Notes: generated by a model not told the origin, from the sequence alone. Positions 1-9,351 are shown, numbered from the stretch's first letter. The stretch is DNA of 64,000 nucleotides from Shewanella sp. Choline-02u-19 (GCF_002836205.1 NZ_PJBE01000013.1:992001-1056000); one strand, 5' to 3'. Translations and numbers: made by a program.

Positions 1-1130
1 TCCGATAGGTAGATTACTGAGTAACCAGATTTAATGTCAGCAAAGCCAGTTTGGCCGAATGAACCATGAGAGTAGATGATGTCCTGATCTAGCATTGTAT
101 AAGACTGCATGTCGTACGTTGTAGGGCTTGCAGCGGCAAATACATCTTTAATTACAGGTGTAACGTTAAGTACGTCATTAGATGAGTCCTTTAACTCTTT
201 ATAGAAAGAACTACCCGCCTTGCCTTGTGCAATGTATCCAGTGAATAATGCATAATCGTATGCGCTTATGTTGATCCCGTATGATGGAGACGTTGTGCCA
301 TCGGACGTTTTAGCAATTTGAATTTCGTTATTACCACCGTAACTATTGTGTAGTTCAGAAATTAACTGCTCAAATGGCTTACCTTCAACCTTAGCGATTA
401 TTAGTGCTAGCGTATCTGAGTTTTGGTCAGTGTAGTCCCAGTTAGTTCCGCGCTCGAATGACGTTGCTTTAGCAGCCTTGATAGCATTCAAATGACCAAT
501 GGGTTCACCTGCATTTTGCAGTCCGATTTCTTTTTCCCACTCGTAGCCATTAGAGCCTGGTGTGTGGTAGTCGCTTAATGGTTCAATACCTGAGTTCATT
601 GATGCCAATTCGCTGATAGTCGCTTCACCAATGATAGAACCTTCTAGCTCTGGCAAATAAGTCTTAGCTATCTCATCGAGTGAAAGCTTGCCAGAGTCAA
701 CAGCGTGGCTCAGCAATACACCAACGAAAGTCTTAGAGGCCGATTGCAAGTTATTTAGCATTCCGGCTTTAAAGCCATTATCGAAGTGCTCTGCTAGAAC
801 CTTACCATCTTTCATTACTACGAAAGCCTTAACCTGAGTATCGACCAGGACTTTTCGTAGCTCAGGTGAGATCTCAAAACCACCAATACGCTCAACTTTT
901 ACTGCGTTATCAGATGCAGGTAGCTTGTGAACGCCGTAACGTAAGAAGTCTGCAATATGTGCTGATGCGTATGTGTAATAAGGCCACTGTTGGAATGCAT
1001 CGGCTGGAATTTCTTCTACCGTGTAACCTTCATAAAACTTAGACAAAGGGACTTTATCTGCTGCAAAGGCTGTAAATGCAGCTCCAAAAGTTGTTGCTAC
1101 TAGGACGGTTGCTAAGATTGCTTTTTTCAT
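1..1130 (-). CDS. Secreted serine hydrolase, beta-lactamase/6-aminohexanoate-dimer hydrolase-like (3' end cut)
   Basis: The reading frame starts at an ATG at 1128-1130 (minus) and runs off the left edge, so the C-terminus is missing. The N-terminus is a signal peptide (MKKAILATVLVATTFGAAFTA... ending FAA), so the protein is exported. An SxxK motif (SASK in LQSASKTF, about residue 127) and a Y-x-D-x-N stretch (WDYTDQNSD) match the serine beta-lactamase/penicillin-binding fold; an H-G-S-F-G segment follows near the cut. Family members hydrolyse esters, amides or nylon oligomers rather than beta-lactams. The true substrate cannot be read from sequence. It appears monocistronic, with a long non-coding stretch behind its promoter. 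Confidence 0.85.
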   Translation of the reverse strand, partial: MKKAILATVLVATTFGAAFTAFAADKVPLSKFYEGYTVEEIPADAFQQWPYYTYASAHIADFLRYGVHKLPASDNAVKVERIGGFEISPELRKVLVDTQVKAFVVMKDGKVLAEHFDNGFKAGMLNNLQSASKTFVGVLLSHAVDSGKLSLDEIAKTYLPELEGSIIGEATISELASMNSGIEPLSDYHTPGSNGYEWEKEIGLQNAGEPIGHLNAIKAAKATSFERGTNWDYTDQNSDTLALIIAKVEGKPFEQLISELHNSYGGNNEIQIAKTSDGTTSPSYGINISAYDYALFTGYIAQGKAGSSFYKELKDSSNDVLNVTPVIKDVFAAASPTTYDMQSYTMLDQDIIYSHGSFGQTGFADIKSGYSVIYLS

Positions 1131-1729
1131 TGTTAATTCCTTTGCGGGCTGTGCCGCGACTAAGTTGTAAATGGAACGCTTCGGCTTTACTTGGTTACTA
1201 AGCCTAATCAATGTTGATAATTTAATTGATAACGAAGCTTTATAACAACCATGTACTATTCGATTTTGTAATAGGAGCGGTGCAGAACTGGCAGGCAAGT
1301 TGTTTTTGGCAATAATTAGGGCTGGAATGTCCATACGCATGCAGTCTAGATAAACGATGGAATGCGCTAGCGGGAACTAAGCGAACTAAAGCAGTGGGTT
1401 ATTTAGTTGCGTATAAGAGGCTTGTTATAAGCATTTTCAATGCCACAGAAATGTCTAATTCAACCTGATGAAGTTATATTTTCTTATCTATTAATGCTTG
1501 CTCAGTGAACCTATTAATATCTGTCCAATAGCGTACTTGAAAAACAACGCTCTGCTAAATCAGGCTTTGTGAAGTGGTATAGCGAATTTGGCCACTGTAT
1601 TGGAGGTTAGATTATTGAGGTTAAATACAAACGGCTAAACCTCGAGATATATCCATGTAAAACACGTAATGGGGCATAAATGCGTTAGCTGCTGACCAAA
1701 GTGGTTCCAATGACATGCGGTCGGCGTAT

Positions 1730-1870
1730 GTGCAGACGCTACTGAGACTCGCCGTAAACACATCCTTGTAGGCTCAACGAAAACGTCTGACCTCCAAGGA
1801 TGGAGGGAATTCCAAATTCTGTAGGGAACAGAATTGGCCTGTTTTCGCAGGCATCAGCCGCATCTACACT
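1730..1870 (+). repeat. Interspersed hairpin repeat, copy 1
   Basis: The unit contains a hairpin CCTCC-AAGGAT-GGAGG and the core CATCCTTGTAGGCTC, and ends in GCATCTACAC. The reverse complement of its ends and core is found again at 2301-2392. I recall similar intergenic units in other Shewanella genomes, but that is memory and not a search. Confidence 0.55.
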
Positions 1871-2300
1871 GGGTTATAAAAGCGCAAACTCTCAGCATTT
1901 GAGATTTAAATTTAAGAACACAAAAGTTCCCGTTCCACAACATAATCATAAAACACCAATACCCCATCGGAAGTGTTAGGTTATTTCGAATAAGTACGAG
2001 GGAGATAACTTCGTCGGGGGCGTCATGGTGGATGCAAGGAGGATAGGCCGCTCTTTGGCATCTGACCCATATGGATATGGGAAATGTCTATATGATGTCG
2101 GGAACATCATTGACCATGCCATCGCGGCATTTGTGAATCAATTCACATCAGACGAGCAGTCCTTCTTGCTCTGGTGTGGGCGAAGCGCCACGACCTTAAT
2201 CAAGCGGAGCTTGGTTGGGCATGTATGACTGAATCGTTTTGGTGCAAAAAAGAGTTAAGAAACTCAACCCATTACAGCCAAATCGAAGAGGCAGATGAGC

Positions 2301-2392
2301 AGGTGTAGATGCAGCTGTGGCCGTTGACAGCAAGGATGCTGTCGTCGAGCTTACAAGGATGTACTTGCAGCGTGTCACAGAAGTATCTGCAT
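2301..2392 (-). repeat. Interspersed hairpin repeat, copy 2 (inverted)
   Basis: This is a shorter, diverged copy in opposite orientation. It shares GTGTAGATGC-GCTG and GAGC-TACAAGGATGT with the reverse complement of copy 1 and carries the hairpin ACAGC-AAGGAT-GCTGT. The AAGGAT loop is the part best kept between copies. Confidence 0.5.
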
Positions 2393-2532
2393 ATGAGCAC
2401 GCTGCAAGCGATAGATAACACAATGCAGGAATGATTTTCAAACACACCTCAAAATACCCATTCAGCCAGAAGCTCAAATTTAAACTAAGACAATGTAATC
2501 AGTCTTCATTCGAAGGCTAGCCGGCTTTACTT

Positions 2533-2653
2533 CCCAAACCATCCGAAACTAATCCCCAAACCAAGCGATGCGCTACAGAATTCTTAGGATGAGAAACAGT
2601 CTCATTTGCCAAACCATGTGAAACATTTTGCCAAATCTCGCGACGCGCTTCAG
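2533..2653. repeat. Two diverged direct repeats of ~46 bp
   Basis: Copy 1 (2533-2578) and copy 2 (2608-2653) both read roughly CCAAACCAT-GAAAC...CCAAA...GCGA-GCGCT-CAG and are about 75 bp apart start to start. No open frame is associated with them. Confidence 0.5.
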
Positions 2654-2712
2654 CTCATACAATAAAAATGGCTAATACCTTGGTCTAACTAAGTGTTCGA
2701 TAAACGAGCTTG

Positions 2713-2730
2713 GTTTACGTGCACGTAAAC
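2713..2730. promoter_or_regulatory. 18-bp perfect palindrome, probable operator of the symporter operon
   Basis: GTTTACGTGCACGTAAAC is its own reverse complement. It sits about 145 bp before the DUF4212 start and after the repeat-rich DNA, where an operator would be expected. I cannot name the regulator with confidence. Confidence 0.5.
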
Positions 2731-2875
2731 TTGTATCTTGTTGTAATGTTTATGTTATCTATCATTATCATTTGTGGTTGCCGTTAGCGTTAGACTAAGG
2801 TCGCGATTGTTGTTCGCCGCATGCTTGCTAGATTAAACCCTGACTTAATATAAAAATCAGCACAAGGGAGTCGCT

Positions 2876-3142
2876 ATGAGTTTTGAAAGCAACGAGAAGG
2901 CAGAAGGTTATTGGCGTGAAAATTTACGCCTAGTACTCGGTTTGTTAGCCATATGGGCAACAGTATCATTCGGGTGCGGTATTTTATTAGTAGATGTACT
3001 CAATGAAATCCATTTCATGGGGTTCAAGTTGGGATTCTGGTTTGCACAACAGGGTGCTATGTATGTGTTTGTTGCGCTTATTTTTGTCTATGTCGCGAAG
3101 GCGAATGCGTTAGACAAAAAATATGATGTGCATGAAGACTAA
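2876..3142 (+). CDS. DUF4212 protein, small subunit of a sodium:solute symporter
   Basis: This 88-residue inner-membrane protein has two hydrophobic segments (about residues 20-42 and 50-75) and a charged tail. It has the DUF4212 pattern: an N-terminal YWRENLRL, then a first helix, then GFWFAQQGAMYVFV. DUF4212 proteins are nearly always encoded just before an SSS-family permease, as here (31-bp gap), and are thought to be an accessory subunit of that carrier. A clear ribosome site (AGGGAG) precedes the ATG. It probably shares a transcript with the permease, ending at the terminator at 4918. Confidence 0.9.
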   Translation: MSFESNEKAEGYWRENLRLVLGLLAIWATVSFGCGILLVDVLNEIHFMGFKLGFWFAQQGAMYVFVALIFVYVAKANALDKKYDVHED

Positions 3143-3173
3143 TTACAAAGAACTTATTTAAAGGAGCTATGAA

Positions 3174-4892
3174 ATGGATGTACAAACACTCACTTATTTG
3201 ATTGTAGGGGTAACATTTGCCCTCTATATCGGTATTGCTATCTGGGCTCGAGCCGGTACAACAAAAGAATTCTATGTGGCGGGTGGCGGTGTTCACCCTG
3301 TTATGAACGGTATGGCTACCGCAGCAGACTGGATGTCGGCTGCATCATTTATCTCACTTGCGGGTATCGTGTCATTTACCGGCTATGACGGTTCAGTTTA
3401 TTTAATGGGTTGGACGGGTGGCTATGTTCTGCTAGCGCTTTGCATGGCGCCCTACTTACGTAAGTTTGGTAAGTTCACCGTGCCTGACTTTATTGGCGAC
3501 CGTTATTACTCACAAGCTGCGCGTACCGTGGCGGTGGTGTGTGCCATCTTCATTTGTTTCACCTATATCGCGGGTCAAATGCGTGGTGTAGGCGTTGTAT
3601 TCTCAAGATTCTTAGAGGTTGAGGTTGAAACCGGTGTTTATATCGGTATGGCGGTGGTGTTCTTCTACGCTGTTTTAGGCGGTATGAAAGGGATTACCTA
3701 CACTCAAGTTGCACAGTATTGCGTCCTTATTTTTGCTTTCATGGTGCCCGCTATTTTCATCTCGGTGATGATGACTGGCCACATTTTCCCTCAAATCGGT
3801 TTTGGGGCTGAGTTAATCGATGCTGCGGGCAATGGCACAGGGGTTTATCTTCTTGATAAGCTGGATGGGTTATCTGCTGAACTCGGATTTTCGCAATACA
3901 CTGAAGGTTCAAAGAGCATGATAGATGTGTTCTTTATTACGGGTGCTTTGATGTTCGGTACTGCAGGTCTTCCTCACGTAATCGTACGTTTCTTTACGGT
4001 ACCTAGAGTAAAAGATGCGCGTGTATCAGCGGGTTGGGCATTAGTCTTTATCGCTATTATGTACACCACTATTCCAGCATTAGCCGCGTTCTCTCGTGTC
4101 AACATGATTGAAACCATTAATGGCCCTGAGTCTACTGGAGTTGCCTATGAAACGGCACCTGAGTGGATTAAGAACTGGGAAAAGACTGGACTGATTACGT
4201 GGGATGATAAGAACGAAGACGGCAAGATTTACTATGCCAAGGGTGCAGAAAATGAGATGAAGATTGACCGCGATATCATGGTTCTAGCGACCCCTGAAAT
4301 TGCTAATCTTCCTGCTTGGGTTATCGCGCTGGTTGCTGCGGGTGGTTTGGCTGCTGCATTATCGACATCTGCGGGTCTTCTACTGGTGATCTCGACTTCG
4401 GTATCGCATGACTTGCTGAAGAAAAACTTAATGCCTGATATCTCAGATAAGAAGGAACTGTTGTACGCCCGAATTGCAGCTGCATTGGGGATTGTGATGG
4501 CAGGTTACTTCGGTATTAATCCACCTGGTTTTGTCGCGGCGGTTGTTGCGATAGCATTTGGTCTGGCGGCATCGTCACTGTTCCCAGCTATTATCATGGG
4601 GATCTTCTCTAAGACAGTTAACAAGGAAGGCGCAATCTCAGGCATGGTAACGGGTCTACTGTTTACTGCGGCTTATATTGTTTACTTCAAGTTTGTTAAT
4701 CCAAGTGCAAACACCAGTGATAATTGGTTCCTTGGGATATCGCCAGAAGGTATTGGTATGCTGGGTATGATGATTAACTTTGCCGTCGCCTTTGGTGTCA
4801 CTAAAGTCACGGCAACCATACCACAAGATGTTGTGGACATGGTTGAGTCTATTCGTTTCCCTAAAGGTTCAGGTGAAGCACAAGATCACTAG
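3174..4892 (+). CDS. Sodium:solute symporter, ActP-like (DUF4212-linked subfamily)
   Basis: A 572-residue polytopic inner-membrane protein of the SSS family with about 13 predicted helices. The segment FYVAGGG...GMATAADWMSAASF and the following GYDG closely resemble the acetate/glycolate permease ActP. Relatives import small monocarboxylates with Na+; acetate or a similar acid is the likely substrate, by family only. The start is the ATG at 3174, 7 bp after AGGAG; an ATG at 3169 is out of frame. A hydrophilic loop around residues 335-365 carries DKNEDGKI, which looks like the first part of an EF-hand loop. The gene follows the DUF4212 small subunit and ends before a strong terminator. Confidence 0.9.
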   Translation: MDVQTLTYLIVGVTFALYIGIAIWARAGTTKEFYVAGGGVHPVMNGMATAADWMSAASFISLAGIVSFTGYDGSVYLMGWTGGYVLLALCMAPYLRKFGKFTVPDFIGDRYYSQAARTVAVVCAIFICFTYIAGQMRGVGVVFSRFLEVEVETGVYIGMAVVFFYAVLGGMKGITYTQVAQYCVLIFAFMVPAIFISVMMTGHIFPQIGFGAELIDAAGNGTGVYLLDKLDGLSAELGFSQYTEGSKSMIDVFFITGALMFGTAGLPHVIVRFFTVPRVKDARVSAGWALVFIAIMYTTIPALAAFSRVNMIETINGPESTGVAYETAPEWIKNWEKTGLITWDDKNEDGKIYYAKGAENEMKIDRDIMVLATPEIANLPAWVIALVAAGGLAAALSTSAGLLLVISTSVSHDLLKKNLMPDISDKKELLYARIAAALGIVMAGYFGINPPGFVAAVVAIAFGLAASSLFPAIIMGIFSKTVNKEGAISGMVTGLLFTAAYIVYFKFVNPSANTSDNWFLGISPEGIGMLGMMINFAVAFGVTKVTATIPQDVVDMVESIRFPKGSGEAQDH

Positions 4893-4917
4893 TTCCTAAT
4901 TTGTAAGCAGAATAAGA

Positions 4918-4942
4918 AGAGCGCATTAAGCGCTCTTTTTTT
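4918..4942 (+). terminator. Rho-independent terminator of the symporter operon
   Basis: AGAGCGC-ATTAA-GCGCTCT followed by a run of T separates the symporter pair from the DUF294 gene, which therefore probably has its own promoter. Confidence 0.85.
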
Positions 4943-5038
4943 ATGTCTATAACTGGCCTTTGGTCGAATAGTCCTAGCATTGGAGTAAACGCTATAGTGG
5001 TCATTGAATATAGAGGATGTGAGCTAGGGAGTGGTTAA

Positions 5039-6886
5039 ATGGATGCAAGCGAATTACAACCCATCATGCAGTTTTTACAACAAAGCGTACCCTTTGAGTC
5101 GCTTGATGAAGCCACGTTGGCGAGTTGCTGCCGTTCCTTAACGGTCGGCTACTACAGTAAAGCCGCAAATTTTGTTCCTTTAGACCCGTCACACCCGCAA
5201 CTTTATATTGTTAGAAGTGGCGCGTTCGAAGTCAGAGATATTAATGGTGAGCTATTAGATAGGCTCGGCGAGGGCGATTATTTTGGCTTTCCGTCTTTAT
5301 TATCTGGAGAGCAGGCCAGTAATCGGGTCGCTATTTTAGAAGATGGCCTGGTCTACCATTTACCGCCTGATATATTTAATCTACTGCGCACTAAAAGCCG
5401 CGAGTTCGATCGATTCTTTAATAAGGCGTTTGCAAAGCGCTTAAGGCATCAAGGACGATTTAAAGCAAAAGAGCTTACAACGACTAGCCGTATTACCACC
5501 TTAATGTCTAATTCTCCGCTAATGATCGACATGAAAGCCTCCGTTGCTGATGCGGCTAGGTGTATGCGAAAGTCGCTCGTCTCTTCCGTACTGGTTATTG
5601 ATAATAATAAGCTCGTCGGTATTTTAACCGATAGAGATTTACGTAACCGTGTTTTGGCCGAAAACTTTGATGGTAACCTTCCTGTACATCAAGCAATGAC
5701 AACCACACCAATCTCAATTGAATCAAACTCTCTGGTATTTGAAGCGATGCTGTTGATGAGTGAACATAATATTCATCATCTGCCCGTGGTCGACAATGGT
5801 AAGGCAAAAGGGGTGATTACCAGTACTGATATTTTACGCGGCCAGAGTTCACAGCCTTTATTGTTGATTGGCGAAATTGAGCGGCAAAAAGATCTTGCTA
5901 GTTTGATTCAAGTCAGTAAACAGATCCCTCTTTTACTGCAAAACCTGATCAGTGCCGATGCAAGAGCAGAGGAGATAGGGCGAGTGTTAACGTCGGTCAC
6001 TGATGCATTAACAAGGCGGCTTATTGTATTAAATCAGCAACTGTTAGGTGAAGCACCTATGGCATTTTGTTGGTTAGCGTTTGGCTCTCAGGGTAGGCAA
6101 GATCAAGCGGCATGTTCAGATCAAGATAATGGTTTACTACTTGCCCATGAACCGGATGCTGCAGCACAAGGTTATTTTGAAGCGTTATCGAAGGCGGTTT
6201 GTGCTGGGCTTGATGAGTGTGGTTATATTTATTGCCCTGGTGACATTATGGCGCAAAATCCTAAATGGAGAATGTCACTTAATGGTTGGCGATCTGTATT
6301 TGATAAGTGGGTTAATACACCGGATCCTAAAGCGCTAATGCACTGCAGTATATTTTTTGATATGCGCTCTGTTTTTGGACCTCAATCTTTGTTTGATGGG
6401 TTACAAGATGATGTTCTTAAAAATACTCAAGGTAATGATATTTTCCTCGCAGGTCTGACCGGTAATTCTTTAACGAGTACACCCCCCCTCGGTTTTTTCA
6501 GAAAGTTTGTGTTGGAGCGTGATGGGACTGAGGTCAAAGGGATTGATCTAAAACACAAAGGTAATGCGTTGATTAATGATATTGCACGGGTGTATGCATT
6601 GTCTGCTGGCATTAAAGAGGTTAACACCGCTAAACGAATTAGAGCGCTAATGGATCAAAATATCATTAACCGCAACGATGCACTTAATTTGGCCGATGCG
6701 CATGAGTTTATCGCGCATATGCGGCTATCTAATCAAGGTTACCAGTACACTCATGCAAAACCGGTGACCAACTATCTAATGCCTAAAGACGTCTCTTCTT
6801 TAGTACGGCATCAATTAAGAGATGCCTTTAAAGTGGTACACGATGGACAAGTAGGGCTTAAGTTGAAAATGATGCGGAGTTACTAA
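5039..6886 (+). CDS. cNMP-binding/CBS/DUF294 nucleotidyltransferase-like signalling protein
   Basis: This 615-residue cytoplasmic protein has four parts: a cyclic-nucleotide-binding-like domain (about 15-120), two CBS domains (about 155-275), a DUF294 nucleotidyltransferase-fold domain (about 300-440) with FGSQGRQDQ...SDQDNGLL, and the DUF294 C-terminal domain (about 475-610). The G-S-x-G-R...S-D-x-D pattern resembles the GlnD/GlnE type nucleotidyl-transfer site, so it may modify a protein in response to nucleotides. Such proteins are often encoded next to ActP-like symporters, as here. AGGGAG precedes the ATG. The next gene starts 5 bp after its stop, so the two are co-transcribed. Its target is unknown. 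Confidence 0.88.
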   Translation: MDASELQPIMQFLQQSVPFESLDEATLASCCRSLTVGYYSKAANFVPLDPSHPQLYIVRSGAFEVRDINGELLDRLGEGDYFGFPSLLSGEQASNRVAILEDGLVYHLPPDIFNLLRTKSREFDRFFNKAFAKRLRHQGRFKAKELTTTSRITTLMSNSPLMIDMKASVADAARCMRKSLVSSVLVIDNNKLVGILTDRDLRNRVLAENFDGNLPVHQAMTTTPISIESNSLVFEAMLLMSEHNIHHLPVVDNGKAKGVITSTDILRGQSSQPLLLIGEIERQKDLASLIQVSKQIPLLLQNLISADARAEEIGRVLTSVTDALTRRLIVLNQQLLGEAPMAFCWLAFGSQGRQDQAACSDQDNGLLLAHEPDAAAQGYFEALSKAVCAGLDECGYIYCPGDIMAQNPKWRMSLNGWRSVFDKWVNTPDPKALMHCSIFFDMRSVFGPQSLFDGLQDDVLKNTQGNDIFLAGLTGNSLTSTPPLGFFRKFVLERDGTEVKGIDLKHKGNALINDIARVYALSAGIKEVNTAKRIRALMDQNIINRNDALNLADAHEFIAHMRLSNQGYQYTHAKPVTNYLMPKDVSSLVRHQLRDAFKVVHDGQVGLKLKMMRSY

Positions 6887-6891
6887 TTCTT

Positions 6892-7569
6892 TTGAAAAGC
6901 CTTTATCTACAGAGCAAGTTGCGCTGGCGTATCTTCAAAGCGGTTAATAAGACCATTGAAGCCTATTACCGTGCCGTATTGGATAATGTATCAAAGCCTT
7001 TGTCACAAATTCCGCTGATGGCTTTAGATTTAGAAATGACGGGTCTGGATCCTCAATGTGACCAGATTTTAAGTATTGGCTTGGTGCCTATTTACAATGG
7101 GATGTTGCAGCTTGAAAAAGCACAACATAAATTGGTGAGTATTGAAGGTAGCGTTGGCGATAGCGCGATAATACACGGCATTGTCGACAGGGAGTTAGCA
7201 ACAGCGACGTCAGCTAAAGAGGCAATGGTCTGGTTTTTAAATCAAACACGAGGCCATGTGTTAGTGGCGCATCATGCGCCTTTAGATATGTGTTTTCTTA
7301 AAACAGAGGTTCATCGTAGTCTAGGTGAAAGAATGTCTTTTCTTGCAATAGATACAATGTCTCTAGAGCGAAGCCGCTTATTACGGCAACATGATGTCAT
7401 TAAAGAAGGCTCTTTAAGGCTAGATGCATGTCGGCGCCGCTATGGTCTGCCAATATATGCTGCGCATAATGCGACGGTTGATGCATTGGCTTGTGGTGAG
7501 TTGCTCTTGGCTCAAATGGCGGGGATAGCAGGCCAAGATGAGTTGAGTTTGTTTGATCTTATTCGCTAA
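6892..7569 (+). CDS. DnaQ-like 3'-5' exonuclease
   Basis: The 225-residue protein carries the three DEDDh exonuclease motifs: ALDLEMTGLD (Exo I, about residues 42-51), HHAPLDMCFL (Exo II) and HNATVDALA (Exo III, with the catalytic His five residues before Asp). It belongs to the DNA polymerase III epsilon/RNase T type family, but lacks features that would make it the replicative proofreading subunit. The start used is TTG at 6892, with GGAG 12 bp before it; the next ATG (7018) would cut into Exo I. It is translationally close to the DUF294 gene, a pairing I recall from many gammaproteobacteria. Confidence 0.88.
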   Translation: MKSLYLQSKLRWRIFKAVNKTIEAYYRAVLDNVSKPLSQIPLMALDLEMTGLDPQCDQILSIGLVPIYNGMLQLEKAQHKLVSIEGSVGDSAIIHGIVDRELATATSAKEAMVWFLNQTRGHVLVAHHAPLDMCFLKTEVHRSLGERMSFLAIDTMSLERSRLLRQHDVIKEGSLRLDACRRRYGLPIYAAHNATVDALACGELLLAQMAGIAGQDELSLFDLIR

Positions 7570-7599
7570 ATAACTCGTCCATAAAGACTGGATAAATAC

Positions 7600-9351
7600 T
7601 TACTGCTTTGCAGCATCAATAATGTGTCCCCATTTTATCAGTGCACTCTTGATATCTTCTTGTTGATAAGGTTTATTGATTATTTCGTCCATTCCACAGT
7701 GGTAACATTGTTCAGTTTCCACCGAGGTTGTACTAGCCGTTAAGGCTATGATGGGTTTGGTATAACCTTTGTCGCGTAGTAAAGTTGTTGCTTCAAATCC
7801 ATCCACGACCGGCATTCTGCAATCCATAAAGATAATATCAACGCTATTGTTCGCGAGAAAGTCTATCGCCTCTTGACCATTATTAGCCATGGCGGGGGTT
7901 ATTTTGAATTTAGCTAAAATCATTTCAATCAGCATTTGGTTAACTTTACTATCCTCCACGACCAATACGTCCAGTGTCTCGATAGGATACTGAGCTTGAG
8001 ATTGTTTGATATTTAATACGCTTGTTTTAGCGATATCTAGGGGTAAGGAAACATCAAAACAACTACCTTCACCTAGGGTCGATGTTAATCTGATGTCTCC
8101 TTTCATTTCATCAACTAACTGTTTGCAGATTGCGAGGCCTAACCCAGTGCCTTCATAAGCTCGATTACTCGAGTTATTCACTTGAGTGAAAGGGTCAAAA
8201 AGTGTCGGTATTTTGTCTTCTGGGATCCCGCAGCCACTATCTTGGACCGTAAAACACAGTGCTTGCTCGGCCCAATAGATATCGACTTTTATCTCACCTT
8301 GTCTGGTGAACTTTATCGAGTTGCCAATAAGGTTGACTAAGATCTGTTTGATACGATCTGGGTCACCAATTAATGTCTGTGGAATTGATTGTTGATAATG
8401 GTAGTTAAATAACAGCCCGAACTCATCGGTGCGCTGTTTGAAAATATCGAATATCATTTTGCACAATTTCTCAGGAGAAAAATTAATCTTTACAATCTGC
8501 AGCATCCCAGCGCTCATTTTACTGAGATCAAGCAAGTCGTTAATAATCACCCGCAATAGCTCACCAGACTGATGCATGGTATTGAGTAGTTGCTGCTGAT
8601 AGCTCGACAACGATGTATCAAGCATCAGATCAGCGGAGCCTAATAGACCATTAAGTGGGGTTCTTAATTCGTGATTAATCATCGCGACAAAATCACGAGT
8701 AGACTGCTCTGAAGACTCTGCGCGCAACTTCTCCTTGATGGTATTTTCTAATAACTCTTGTCGTCGTTGTGCGGCGCTGATCATGTCACAGAATAGCAGA
8801 AGCTGTTTCTCAACGGTATTTTGCCATGAGGTTGGGGATTCAATAACGAGTGTGAGACTGCCTAAGATAGAGGCTTGAGTTTTGATGATAAGCTTAATCT
8901 GCTGATGATCATCAGACCAACATAATGGTTGGTTTGCGGTTGAAATAGGTTGGATCAGGGCTTTGTTACCGGCTAAAAAAGTATCAAAAACATTTTCTTT
9001 TATCGGTGATTTGAAGCGGATACGACTCGCTTTAATATTTTCAATGCCAATCAGGTCATCAAGTAAGCGCTGTAATAATATATTGGAGATAGGTTTTTGC
9101 AGAAGCAGTTGATTGTAATCGAGTAAAATTGATTCTAAATGGCTTTTAAAATGCAGCAGAGCCATGCCTTGCTTAGACTGCTCTTTTATATGAATGAGTG
9201 AGTCTTCGACAAGTTGTTTTGCACTATAAAGTTCTCTACTTTTTTCTTCCAGCAGGACTTCAGCTGCCTTTTTTGCTGCTTTTTCTCGGATTATTTTTCG
9301 ATTAAGCAATTCAATTCTATTGGTTAATGCTTGGATTTCATCGTTGAGCAT
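7600..9351 (-). CDS. H-NOX-associated hybrid sensor histidine kinase
   Basis: This 583-residue soluble protein begins with a coiled coil (about 1-65) and an unassigned domain (about 70-205) without membrane segments. A HisKA domain (INHELRTPLNG, about 222-285), a HATPase domain with NLIGNSIKFT, DSGCGIP and GTGLGLAI (about 330-445), and a receiver domain (LVVEDSKVNQ...FMDCRMPVVDGFE, about 463-575) follow. It lies 22 bp behind the H-NOX gene, so the natural input is NO-bound H-NOX, which in studied systems inhibits kinase activity. The receiver suggests a phosphorelay to a histidine phosphotransfer protein or regulator encoded outside the window. Confidence 0.9.
   Translation of the reverse strand: MLNDEIQALTNRIELLNRKIIREKAAKKAAEVLLEEKSRELYSAKQLVEDSLIHIKEQSKQGMALLHFKSHLESILLDYNQLLLQKPISNILLQRLLDDLIGIENIKASRIRFKSPIKENVFDTFLAGNKALIQPISTANQPLCWSDDHQQIKLIIKTQASILGSLTLVIESPTSWQNTVEKQLLLFCDMISAAQRRQELLENTIKEKLRAESSEQSTRDFVAMINHELRTPLNGLLGSADLMLDTSLSSYQQQLLNTMHQSGELLRVIINDLLDLSKMSAGMLQIVKINFSPEKLCKMIFDIFKQRTDEFGLLFNYHYQQSIPQTLIGDPDRIKQILVNLIGNSIKFTRQGEIKVDIYWAEQALCFTVQDSGCGIPEDKIPTLFDPFTQVNNSSNRAYEGTGLGLAICKQLVDEMKGDIRLTSTLGEGSCFDVSLPLDIAKTSVLNIKQSQAQYPIETLDVLVVEDSKVNQMLIEMILAKFKITPAMANNGQEAIDFLANNSVDIIFMDCRMPVVDGFEATTLLRDKGYTKPIIALTASTTSVETEQCYHCGMDEIINKPYQQEDIKSALIKWGHIIDAAKQ

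Larger units (their letters stand above)
1131..2875. other. Gene-poor region with repeats
   Basis: About 1.7 kb separates the serine hydrolase gene from the symporter operon. I find no convincing gene. It holds an inverted pair of interspersed repeats (1730-1870 and 2301-2392), several short hairpins (for example ATGCC...GGCAT near 2117), a degenerate direct repeat (2533-2578 and 2608-2653) and an 18-bp palindrome at 2713-2730. Short open frames at 2025-2228 and 2196-2477 lie in this repeat DNA, lack family resemblance and are not called. Confidence 0.6.

Noticed and set aside
2025..2477. Open frames of 67 and 93 codons in the gene-poor region
   Set aside because: They overlap each other and the interspersed repeat, lack good ribosome sites and resemble no family.
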